From Luteolibacter sp. Y139 (lineage in GTDB: Bacteria; Verrucomicrobiota; Verrucomicrobiia; Verrucomicrobiales; Akkermansiaceae): a stretch of DNA of 64,000 nt. Shown piece by piece: positions 8,616-17,300 of this stretch. The stretch's first letter is position 1; every line of letters begins with the position of its first letter. The notes beneath the pieces were generated by a model that was given only the letters and a program-made list of their open reading frames with translations, had not been told where the DNA came from and made no database searches. The DNA is taken from assembly GCF_038066715.1 (NCBI RefSeq), contig NZ_JBBUKT010000011.1, positions 181,763 to 245,762 of the forward strand, in the 5' to 3' direction. The position numbers and the translations under genes were made by a program.

Positions 8616-9563
8616 TTACACCGGCACTGGCACCTCTTCCAAGATATCGGCCACGACCTGGCGGCCGGTCACGCCGGAGAGCTTGGCTTCCGGGGCGATG
8701 ACCATGCGGTGGGCGATGACGTCGGCGGCGACGGTCTGGATGGTTTCCGGCACGACGAATTCGCGGCCTTCGAAGAGGGACAGGGCCTGCGCCATCTTCA
8801 TGAGGGCGATCGAGGCGCGCGGGCTGGCGGCGAGCTGAACATCATCGCGACCGCGGGTGGCGGAAACGATGTCGACGATGTAGCCGCGCAGTTCATCGCT
8901 GATGCGCACGGTGCGGGTGGTCTCTAACAGATTCACGAGATCATTGCGATTGATCACGGGGTCGAGGCGATCGACGGGATGGGTGTCGATCTGGTCGGCG
9001 AGGATGGCGCGCTCTTCTTCCGGGGTGACGTATCCGAGGCGGCTCTGCACCATGAATCGGTCCATCTGGGCTTCCGGCAGCGGATAGGTGCCGCGGAACT
9101 CGACCGGGTTCTGGGTGGCGATGACGAAGAAGAGGCCATTGAGGTCATGTCGCTCACCATCGATCGTGGCCTGACGCTCGGCCATCGCTTCTAACAGTGC
9201 CGACTGGGTGCGTGGCGAGGCGCGATTGATTTCATCCGCGAGCAAGATGTCCGCGAAGACCGGGCCGGGCCGGAAGCGGAACTCCTGGGTGCGGGGATCG
9301 AAGATCGAGACGCCGAGAATATCGCCGGGGAGAAGGTCGGGCGTGAATTGCACGCGCTTGAAGCCGGCACCATCCACCGCGCGGGCGATGGCCTTCGCGA
9401 GCGTGGTCTTACCGGTGCCGGGCACGTCTTCGACAAGCACGTGGCCACCGGCAGCGAGGCTAGCGAGGATATTGCGCAGGGCGGCGTCCTGGCCGCGCAC
9501 CACGGTGCGGACGGCATCTTCAAGGAGGCGGGCGGTTTGGCGGGCGGAGGTGAGATCGCTCAT
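8616..9563 (-). CDS. MoxR-family AAA+ ATPase
   Basis: A 315-residue MoxR/RavA-type AAA+ protein. Walker A is at residues 45-54 (EDVPGTGKTT). Walker B is at ~106-111 (DILLADE) and is followed by the family signature INRASPRTQSALLEAM. Sensor 1 (VIATQNPVEFRGTYPLPEAQ) and the C-terminal lid (SPRASIALMKMAQALSLFEG) are present. MoxR ATPases act as chaperones that mature or insert metal centres and usually adjoin DUF58 and VWA-domain genes. Those partners are absent here. Instead its ATG overlaps the stop of the four-repeat exported protein (ATGA), and hflK follows. Confidence 0.92.
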   Translation of the reverse strand: MSDLTSARQTARLLEDAVRTVVRGQDAALRNILASLAAGGHVLVEDVPGTGKTTLAKAIARAVDGAGFKRVQFTPDLLPGDILGVSIFDPRTQEFRFRPGPVFADILLADEINRASPRTQSALLEAMAERQATIDGERHDLNGLFFVIATQNPVEFRGTYPLPEAQMDRFMVQSRLGYVTPEEERAILADQIDTHPVDRLDPVINRNDLVNLLETTRTVRISDELRGYIVDIVSATRGRDDVQLAASPRASIALMKMAQALSLFEGREFVVPETIQTVAADVIAHRMVIAPEAKLSGVTGRQVVADILEEVPVPV

Positions 9564-11518
9564 TCTTTGGGTGTCTGGCGGCGCTCGCGGTCAGCGGCGG
9601 AAAGCGTACGATGTTTCTCGTAGATCGACTCCAGTTCACCGCGCGCGCTATCCGGCAGGCGGTCGGCGACGCGGTCCCACAGGCGGCGGTTGAGGAACTC
9701 GCGCGAGCGGGTCAGGGGGTCGAAGAAGTCCAGCTCCGCGAGGACGCGGGGTCCGGCGGGTGTGGCGGCGACCACGTGCATGGCGTAGGCATCGGCCGAG
9801 TCATCGCCGGTGGCGGGCGGCACGCGCACGGTCACCGCGGTCCAGCGGCCGGCGCGGTTCACGCCGAGGATTTCTCCCTGCTGGTGGGAGAGCAGCTCGT
9901 AGCCGGTATTGCGCAGCAGCTTGTCCTTGCCCGCCTTGTCGTCGAAGCAAGCGGACCGGGTGAGCATGGTGGCCACGTCACCGGAGGCGATGGCCTTGCG
10001 CCATTCTTCGACGGTGCGTTTCGCATCGTCCTCGGAGGGAGCGGAGTCTGCGGCGATGCCGCCGATGCGCTGCAAGAGACCGGCGGACCAATCCTCGGTG
10101 CGGGCCTTGGTGGCATCGGCGATCCACTGGCCGATCGCGGCTCCGTCCTTTACCTGGGCAAGGGCCGCTGATCCGGAGAAGCCAGGATTGGCGCGCCAGC
10201 CGCCCTCGCTGCGGTGAAGGAAAATCGTTTCGAGTCGCGGCTCCTCCGGCATCTTGCCGGAAACGACCTGGACCAGCGCGGCTGCGTCGTCACCGGTCTC
10301 GTGAATGTCGAGGAGCACCGGCGAGGCCAGATCGTCCGTCTGGTGGAAGCGCTGCCACAGGCGTGCCGTGCGGCCGAGGGCATCCAGTGAAACCTCGGCT
10401 TGCCCCGTGAAATCGAGGAGCGGGCAAAGGGCTGCCAGCGAGTTTGCGCGGAGGGCCGCGAGCACGGCATCGGCGGCGGCACGGGAGGTGGCTTCGCGGA
10501 TGGGCGCGTAGGCTTCGGCGAGTTTTCCGGGGAAGAGGGCGAGCAGGTCGGGGTCGGCTTCCTCGGCATCTTCCTCCTGGCCCGGGCTTGGCTTGTGGAT
10601 GACGGGATTGAGCAATGCCTGCGGGAGGCGCACGCGCCACTGGCCTGACTTCGAGCGGACGAAGGGCAGCTGGACGATCTTCGGCCGGGGGCGGGCGGCG
10701 AGGTCGCCGGGATCGAGCGCGACCACGCTGACCAGTCGTTCGTCACCATCCGGATCGGCCTGCACGATGGCGCGCAGGGCGTCCGGTGCGGCCAGCAGGC
10801 GCCATCCCGCATGGTGGATTTCCGGGCTCCGCAGCGAGCGGGAAATTGCTTGGAAGGTTTCTTCCCAATCGGCTGGCCGGGGATCCTCGAGGCCGCCGGC
10901 GATGGCGAGGGCGACCGGCAAGTTGCGCCCTTGCAGCGCGGTGAGGAAATCGGTGGCCAGTTTCTCCGGCGTGGATGAGTGGAGTTCGTCCGGGCTCTTC
11001 ACCTTCCGCATCTCGTCGGAAAGCATGGAGAAGATATTGTCCTTCAGCCGGACGAACTGTTCGCCGCGAGCGCGGAGCATCCAGTCCTCAAGCTGCTTGG
11101 CGCGTGCGAGGAAGCCGGGCTGGAAACTCAGGCCGGTGCTGTCGAAGGACGAGGGTACCGGTGCCGCGCGCCATTTGCCCGCGCTCTTCACCATGCCCAC
11201 GGCGTGGATTTGCACGCTGCTGGTGTCGTAGTTGGTGACCTGTGACACCAGCACGGCGGCGAGGTCACCGTCTTCCTTTTCATCGATCACCCGCAGGTCT
11301 TCCGGGCGGATATGGCGGCCAAGCTTGTTGAGCTTTTCGGCGATGTCCGCGCGCTCCTTTTCCGGAACGTCCGGTGAGACGGCGGTGTCGGTTACCGACA
11401 AAATGGCATTGCCGTCCTTCAGCCCGCGCAGGAATGACAGCGCAGCATCGCCCGGCCCGTCGGCGGCAGAAGCCGCCGCGGTCCACGCGAGTGTCAGCAC
11501 GGCGGGCCAGTATTTCAT
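9560..11518 (-). CDS. Exported protein with four degenerate NTF2-like repeats
   Basis: A 652-residue protein with a signal peptide (MKYWPAVLTLAWTAAASA). No named family was recognised. The sequence shows about four repeating units of 130-160 residues. Each has an amphipathic helix opening with an (F/W)LxAL-like pattern (ALSFLRGLKDGN; ATDFLTALQGRN; ADAVLAALRANS; TVEEWRKAIASG). Each then has a beta-rich part, usually with a GxWR-type turn (SAGKWRAAP; KSGQWRVRL; SEGGWRANP; RAGRWTAVT). This is the look of NTF2-like or DUF4878 domains, an inference. Start and stop overlap the neighbouring M42 peptidase and moxR genes by 4 bp, so the three are translationally coupled. Confidence 0.78.
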   Translation of the reverse strand: MKYWPAVLTLAWTAAASAADGPGDAALSFLRGLKDGNAILSVTDTAVSPDVPEKERADIAEKLNKLGRHIRPEDLRVIDEKEDGDLAAVLVSQVTNYDTSSVQIHAVGMVKSAGKWRAAPVPSSFDSTGLSFQPGFLARAKQLEDWMLRARGEQFVRLKDNIFSMLSDEMRKVKSPDELHSSTPEKLATDFLTALQGRNLPVALAIAGGLEDPRPADWEETFQAISRSLRSPEIHHAGWRLLAAPDALRAIVQADPDGDERLVSVVALDPGDLAARPRPKIVQLPFVRSKSGQWRVRLPQALLNPVIHKPSPGQEEDAEEADPDLLALFPGKLAEAYAPIREATSRAAADAVLAALRANSLAALCPLLDFTGQAEVSLDALGRTARLWQRFHQTDDLASPVLLDIHETGDDAAALVQVVSGKMPEEPRLETIFLHRSEGGWRANPGFSGSAALAQVKDGAAIGQWIADATKARTEDWSAGLLQRIGGIAADSAPSEDDAKRTVEEWRKAIASGDVATMLTRSACFDDKAGKDKLLRNTGYELLSHQQGEILGVNRAGRWTAVTVRVPPATGDDSADAYAMHVVAATPAGPRVLAELDFFDPLTRSREFLNRRLWDRVADRLPDSARGELESIYEKHRTLSAADRERRQTPKE

Positions 11519-12600
11519 AGAGACTGATGGAACGTGTCCTTCGGCCCCAGCGACAGCACGAAGCCGGCGAGGAGGTCGATGGTCCGCTGGATATCATCCA
11601 AGTGGGCGGTCTCGACCACCGAGTGCATGCAGCGCAGCGGCAAGGATACCAACGCACTCGGAACGCCTTCGCGCATGTGGAAAATCTTGTCGGTGTCAGT
11701 GCCGGTGAAGCGGCTGCTCGACTCGTGTTGGACCGGGATCTTGCCGGCGGCGGCGACTTCCATGAGGCGCTTCACGACCAGCGGGTGATTCGCGGTGCCG
11801 TGGGAGACGGTGGGGCCGCCGCCCAGTTTCACGGCGCCGAACTTGTTGGTGTCGATGCCCGGGGTGTCGGTGGCGTGGGTGACATCGAGGCAAACGCAGG
11901 CGCCGGGGAAGTGGCGGTAGGTGGCCATCATCGCGCCGTGGCCGCCGATTTCCTCCTGCACGGCATTCAGGCAGAGCAGGGTAACGGCGGGCTTTTTCTT
12001 CGACTTGGCGATCTGCTTGAGGACTTGGGCGATGATGTAGCCGCCGATGCGGTTATCGAGCGCGCGGCTGATGATGCGCTTGTGGGCGAGCTCGGCGGGG
12101 CCGTCTTCGTAGACGCCCGGGTGACCGACGCGGAGGCCGAGGGCTTCGACTTCCTTGGCGCTGGAAGCTCCGACGTCCACCCAGAGTTCGTGGGGCTGCG
12201 GGGCCTTTTCGTCGCCGCCATTGTCGCGGCGCAGGTGGATGGCGGTATTGCCGATGATGCCGAGGACCGGGCCCTTGTCGCCGGCGAAGATGATGCGGCG
12301 TCCGCGGGCGGTGGCCGCATCGCTGCCGCCGATGCGGTCGAGACGGATGAAGCCATCGCCCTGGATGGTCTTGATCATGTAGCCGATTTCGTCGGCGTGG
12401 GCGGCCAGCATGATGGTGTGCTGCGATTTTCCCTCGAGGCGGGCCCAGGTGGAGCCGTAGGCGTCGCAGGCGACTTCCGTCGCGAAAGGCCGGAGGTGGT
12501 CCGCCCATACCCGTTGGCCGGGCATTTCGAAACCGGTGGGGCTGGGGGTATTGAGGAGGGTGAAAAGGAACTCCCGGTCGTCTTTCGTCATCCGGGCCAT
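11515..12600 (-). CDS. M42-family metalloaminopeptidase
   Basis: A 361-residue cytosolic di-metal peptidase related to FrvX/YsdC/TET aminopeptidases. Metal and catalytic residues are in place: H68 and D70 (AAHADEIGYM), D182 (ALDNRIGG), E216-E217 (QEEIGG), D239 (CLDVTHATD) and H326 (RCMHSVVET). The loop between the metal ligands shows the family's inserted beta domain (residues ~80-175). M42 enzymes form large tetrahedral or dodecameric particles that trim peptides. It heads the operon that continues into the four-repeat exported protein, moxR, hflK and hflC, which suggests a protein-turnover theme. Confidence 0.92.
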   Translation of the reverse strand: MARMTKDDREFLFTLLNTPSPTGFEMPGQRVWADHLRPFATEVACDAYGSTWARLEGKSQHTIMLAAHADEIGYMIKTIQGDGFIRLDRIGGSDAATARGRRIIFAGDKGPVLGIIGNTAIHLRRDNGGDEKAPQPHELWVDVGASSAKEVEALGLRVGHPGVYEDGPAELAHKRIISRALDNRIGGYIIAQVLKQIAKSKKKPAVTLLCLNAVQEEIGGHGAMMATYRHFPGACVCLDVTHATDTPGIDTNKFGAVKLGGGPTVSHGTANHPLVVKRLMEVAAAGKIPVQHESSSRFTGTDTDKIFHMREGVPSALVSLPLRCMHSVVETAHLDDIQRTIDLLAGFVLSLGPKDTFHQSL

Positions 12601-12713
12601 TCAAGCATGCCCGGGGCGGAGGGCAATGGGGGAGTGACACAAGTGTTTCATCGCTGCGCTCCGTGGTGGAAAGATGCGTGGCTGGACTCGACGTTCTTTC
12701 CAGAACCGATTTC

Positions 12714-13520
12714 ATGAAGCAGCAGATCCTCACCCTTGCCGCCGGCCTGATGGCCGCGTCCGCCATGCACGCCGCCGAGCCCTTCCTGGTCGCCCACCGC
12801 GGCGCATCCCACGATGCGCCGGAGAATACCGTGCCCTCGTATGAGCTGGCGTGGAAGCAGGGCGCGGACGCGATCGAGGGCGATTTCCACCTGACCAAGG
12901 ATGGCAAGATCATCTGCATTCACGACTATGACACCGCGCGCGTGTGCGGGACCAAGCTGGTGGTGAAGGACAGCACGCTCGCCGAGCTGCAGGCGCTGGA
13001 TGCCGGCGCGTGGTTCAAGCCGGAGTTCAAGGGCACCAAACTGTCGACGCTGCGCGAGGTGGCGGCGACGGTGCCGGCGGGGAAGAAAATCTATGTGGAG
13101 GTGAAGATCGGGCCGGAGATCATCCCGACGATGCTGGAAGACCTCAAGGCGTCCGGTCTGAAGGACGAGCAGATCGTGATCATTTCCTTCCAAGCCGATG
13201 TGATCGCGGAAATGAAGAAGGTGAAGCCCGCCTACAAGGCGTGCTGGCTGGCGTCCTTCGAGAAGGAGTCACCGCTCAAGCCGAGCAAGGACGAAGTGCT
13301 CGCGACGTTGCGCAAGATCAAGGCGGACGGCTTCAGCTCGAAGGCCGATGAGCGGCTCGACCCCGAATTCGTGAAGGCGATCCGCGATGGCGGATTCGAG
13401 TATCACTGCTGGACCGTGGATGATGCTGCCACCGCTCGCCGCTTCCTTGATTTCGGCGCGCTCTCCATCACGACGAACCGTCCTGAATTCCTGCGCAAGG
13501 CGCTCGGTGAGGCTCACTGA
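12714..13520 (+). CDS. glpQ: Exported glycerophosphodiester phosphodiesterase
   Basis: The ATG at 12714 gives 268 residues with a signal peptide (MKQQILTLAAGLMAASAMHA). The GDPD TIM-barrel motifs follow: H28-R29 (LVAHRGA), E37 (PENT), E55 and D57 (AIEGDFHLT) and H70 (CIHD). Later strand motifs are KIYVEVKIG and the C-terminal YHCWTVDD. The family hydrolyses glycerophosphodiesters to glycerol-3-phosphate and an alcohol in the periplasm using a divalent metal. It stands alone on the plus strand and overlaps the convergent gene at 13514 by 7 bp. With phoD at 18148 it may serve phosphate scavenging. Confidence 0.92.
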   Translation: MKQQILTLAAGLMAASAMHAAEPFLVAHRGASHDAPENTVPSYELAWKQGADAIEGDFHLTKDGKIICIHDYDTARVCGTKLVVKDSTLAELQALDAGAWFKPEFKGTKLSTLREVAATVPAGKKIYVEVKIGPEIIPTMLEDLKASGLKDEQIVIISFQADVIAEMKKVKPAYKACWLASFEKESPLKPSKDEVLATLRKIKADGFSSKADERLDPEFVKAIRDGGFEYHCWTVDDAATARRFLDFGALSITTNRPEFLRKALGEAH

Positions 13521-14272
13521 GCGGTGCGGGGCTCGCTCAATGGGACGACTTGCACCGGCATGCGGGTGGCGGTGCGGTCGTCCTTGAAAACAAACCACTG
13601 GCGGCGGCTGCCCGTGTCGAGTTCCGCGGTGGTGTTCAGGCAAGGCTTCAGCTTGTTGTCGGTGTCGGTGAAGAGGATTTGGAACGGCGCGGTTTTGGAG
13701 CCTTCGGGGAAACGCAGCACGATGGCCTTGCCTGGCAGCAAGCGCAGGCGTTGTTCGCCCCAGATCATCTTCATCTCAACCGGCGCCACATTCACGACGC
13801 GGATGCCATCGCGCGGGATGGCTTCGGTGGAATCATCGAGAGGCAGGCAGCGGGGCTCGTTCCACTTGTCGCCGGGGCGCCAGACGACGAGCAGCGTGGA
13901 CTTGGTGGTGCCGAGGGTTTGCTTGAGCCAGATCTTGTTCGCGGCGGGATCGCGCAGGGTGACGGTGGGTGGATCGATCTTCGGCATGGCCACGGCTTCG
14001 GAGACTTCGCCGAGTCGCAGGTGCATCAGCTTGTCGGCCTTCTTCTCCTCGCCTTCAGGGGCAGGAATGCCGACGGAGATTTCACCCGGTGGCAGGCTGC
14101 CTTCCGGAGCATCGATTTCCTGGCGCATGTTGCCGCGCACTTCCTGGACGAAGGGCGGGCGGTTTCCCAAAGGCAAGACGCGCACGGTCACTTGCTCCAC
14201 GGGTTGTTGCGCGGAAGCGAGTCCGAGCATCGCGATCGAAGTGGCCACTTGTCCGATTGATTTCTTCCACAT
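13514..14272 (-). CDS. Exported partner protein beside giant pilin-like protein A1
   Basis: A 252-residue exported protein with a signal peptide (IGQVATSIAMLGLASAQQ). It has a Pro/Glu-rich linker (APEGSLPPGEISVGIPAPEG), then a beta-rich domain with paired Trp-containing strands (KSTLLVVWRPGDKW; VEMKMIWGEQRLRLLPGKAI; RRQWFVFKDD). The same layout recurs in the protein at 59620-60552: a Pro-rich N-part, then strands ending in an LxVVWR/VAVVWK-type segment, then a core that ends in a WFVFK/FVLAW strand. That second protein also sits next to a giant pilin-like gene. Sequence similarity is weak, so homology is inferred. It is transcribed away from gene A1 across ~115 bp. Confidence 0.72.
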   Translation of the reverse strand: MWKKSIGQVATSIAMLGLASAQQPVEQVTVRVLPLGNRPPFVQEVRGNMRQEIDAPEGSLPPGEISVGIPAPEGEEKKADKLMHLRLGEVSEAVAMPKIDPPTVTLRDPAANKIWLKQTLGTTKSTLLVVWRPGDKWNEPRCLPLDDSTEAIPRDGIRVVNVAPVEMKMIWGEQRLRLLPGKAIVLRFPEGSKTAPFQILFTDTDNKLKPCLNTTAELDTGSRRQWFVFKDDRTATRMPVQVVPLSEPRTAQ

Positions 14273-14292
14273 GAAGACATGGAGTGGTCACG

Positions 14293-14378
14293 GTGCCGTC
14301 ACATGAAGCATGCTTCCGCGTCGGTTTCGTGACATGGCACGGCTCTGGATCTGTTAGGTCGCTACGACTTCGTAACAG
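14293..14378. promoter_or_regulatory. Two inverted repeats in the divergent promoter region of the A1 locus
   Basis: Two palindromic elements lie between the divergent partner gene (start 14272) and gene A1 (start ~14387). The first pairs GTGCCGTCAC (14293-14302) with GTGACATGGCAC (14329-14340), with a 2-base bulge. The second pairs CTGTTA (14351-14356) with TAACAG (14373-14378) and contains an inner GTCG/CGAC stem. They could be operators or a leader hairpin just upstream of the A1 start. No convincing -35/-10 pair was seen. Confidence 0.4.
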
Positions 14379-14386
14379 CAGCGGTT

Positions 14387-17300
14387 TTGAAGAAACGCGT
14401 TCGATCCGTATGGTCACCGGCCTTGAAGACGTCGCCCACACCCTTACGCGCTCACGAAAAAGGATTTAGTCTGCTCACATCGTTGATGCTGATGGTCCTG
14501 CTTACCGTTCTCGCCGTTGGCCTGCTCGGGCTGTCGTCGATTGAGATCCGTTCCTCGTCGCGAAACGTCGCCATGCAACAAGCGCGTGCCAACGCGCGGA
14601 TGGCGATGGTGATGGCGGTAGGAAGCCTCCAGAAGTATGCCGGGCCTGACCAACGTGTGACGGGTCCGTCAGATTTCCTGGCGTCGCAAGGTTCCGGTGG
14701 GAGCGCGAAGCAGCCGCATTGGACGGCGGTATGGAAATCGGTGATGCCGGATGGTGGTCCGGTGATCCGTCGCCAGGGCAATGGCGGTGGCTTGCGCGAT
14801 CGCCGCAGCCTCGAGGGCTGGAATGTGCAGGATGACCTGCTTGCCCAGCTCGTTAGCGGCAATGAAAACGGGACCAAGTATACTGGCGACAGCGATGCGG
14901 GCAATGAATCGAGCCAGGAGGTGCTGGTGGGAAAAGGAAGCCTCGGCAACGATGTGCAGGACAATTCGGGATCGATCGTGCGCGTGCCCAAGGTGGCGAT
15001 CGCGGAAACCGAGGATGGCAAGCCTTCGGGTGAATATGCGTGGTGGGTGGGTGATCTCGGAACCAAGGCCAACATCGCCACGGCCGACCATTTCGCCGAG
15101 AAGAGCGGTTCGACCATCCGCCGCCTCCAGATTGCCCAGGACTACTCGGTGGCAGGCTCAGGGCAGGCGGACTCTGAAAACGAGGACCGCGAGCGCTTTG
15201 TCTCGCCGGGCGAATTCGGCCTGCAGACGTCGGGTGGGGATGCTTCCCTGGCGAAGGAGCACTTCCATGATTTCACGACCGACTCGGAGTCGTTGCTGGT
15301 GGATGTCCGTGACGGTGGCCTGAAAAAGGACCTAACGGCGTATCTGTTAGGCACCGGGAACATTGGCGATCTACCCAATGCGCCGGGGATGGAGGGGCTT
15401 GGGGTGAAGGATGACGACAACCTGATCGGTGCGCCGAACAAGCAGGCCGAGTCCTTTATGGCGGATGGCGGTGAATCGAGCCGGATGACGGAGGTCTCGC
15501 CATCCTTCCAGCTGCTGCGCGATTTCGCGAAGCGGGCGGATTCGACGCCGCTCACGATGCGCACGGCGAATCCGGACTACCCGCAGACCCGCCAGCGGAA
15601 GGATGATCAGGTGGGATACGGCGGCCACAACACGATGCCGGTGGAATTCAAGAACCGGACCAAATCGGACGTCACGCCGGTTCTGGTCGAATCGTCGATC
15701 TACTATAACCTTAGTTACTACGACACGAACGATACGGACACGCGCTTCAAGACCGGCCTGCGCCTCCATCTCTATCCGCGGGTGGTGCTGTGGAATCCGT
15801 ATAACACCTCGCTCAAGGTCGGTGCCTCGATGGTGGGGATGCAGATCAACGGGGCCAAGGAAATCGAGGTGACGCTGACCGATGGCCGGAAGCAGATCTA
15901 CAAGATGTGCTGGGGCCGGATGACGAACGAGAGAGGCCAGTATTCCGGAACACGGCGGGGGACCCACTACTTCCAGCTGGAAGGCACGACGATCGGGCCG
16001 GGAGAGACGGTGGTCTTCTCTCCTTCAGGGAACCGGCCGTATGAGATGGAGAAGCTCTCGGCCAACGTGCTGACGCCCGGTCTGGCACCTGATCCGACGC
16101 GCAGCTTCTACATGGACAAGCGGCCGGACGACGAGCCGCCGAATCCGGGTCCGCCGAGCGAGAAGCACTCGCTTTTCCACACTTACCAGAGCCGCCCGCC
16201 GAATGCTGCGATCCGGGATGATCGCACGCTGACCATTCCGGTGAAGTGGCGGGAGGTCGTGGGTGCGATACCCGCTGGCAACGTCCAGGCGGCAGGATAC
16301 ACGCAAGCGGACGACTACTGGATGTTCTGGAAGCCGTTTCCGCCGGGTGCGAAGGCGAACTCGCTGACCGAGTTCAACAACTTGCCTCACGGGCGTTGGG
16401 TTTCCTGTGCGTATCAGTACGGCGATGAAGACGAGTTCCCGGTCCAGTGGAGCGCCAGCACCGACCTGGTTCCTTTCCAGAAATCGGATTCCGCCGGCGT
16501 GACGCGGCAGATCCCGGACCGGCGCACCCGCGATGGATTCCGCATGCGCTGGTTCCGTGAGCCGCAGTCGAATGTGGATGGCTCCGGAAGCCTGAAGGGA
16601 ACCCCGCACCTGGAAGATTCGCCAATCGCGGATTGGAACGTGCGCGCGTCGTATTCGTTCCGCTCGGCGATGGAGAATGTCACGGATGTGGCGCCGCATT
16701 TCTTCGGCATCTACACGCGTGATCTCTTCGACGACGACGTTTCCTGGAACAACATGATGCCCCGCGGCAGCGGTGGAACCCAGCTGGGCGATCCCTTTGG
16801 CCAGCCGGTCTCGGGCATGTCGCGGATCTTGTTCGATGTGCCTCGCACGGGAGCAGAGGTGGTTTCACTTGGTGCCTTCCAGCACCTGAAGTTCTCCGAA
16901 TTCATCTGGCATCCGACGTACGCGTTCGGAAACTCGCTGGCGGATCCGCGGTGCGAACGCTCGATGACCCAGCCGGATCGCGCCAAGGACGTCAATTCGC
17001 GCGATGGAGGGTGGAACCGCGACTCGATCGGCTACTCGACGGACGGCCGCTCGAACAACAACAACGCCGGTACGGCCAGCGACCCGGACAACTGGGCCTA
17101 CGCCGCCCGCGGCATGCTGGAGCACATCGCGAAGGAGCAGAACACGATCTTCGACCTGAGTTACGAGCTGAACCACTCGCTGTGGGACCGCTACTTCCTT
17201 TCGACCGGGACCAATCGGGAGAAGAGCGATTTCGTCAAGGACCCTGCCTCCCACCCGCTGCCCAACGGGCGCCTCCGGCCGGTGAATGCCTCGAAGGACC

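Noticed and set aside
14284..14469. Small ATG-started frame overlapping the A1 start
   Set aside because: It ends inside the A1 leader helix and has no domain; considered as a frameshifted A1 start but the A1 frame itself is intact.
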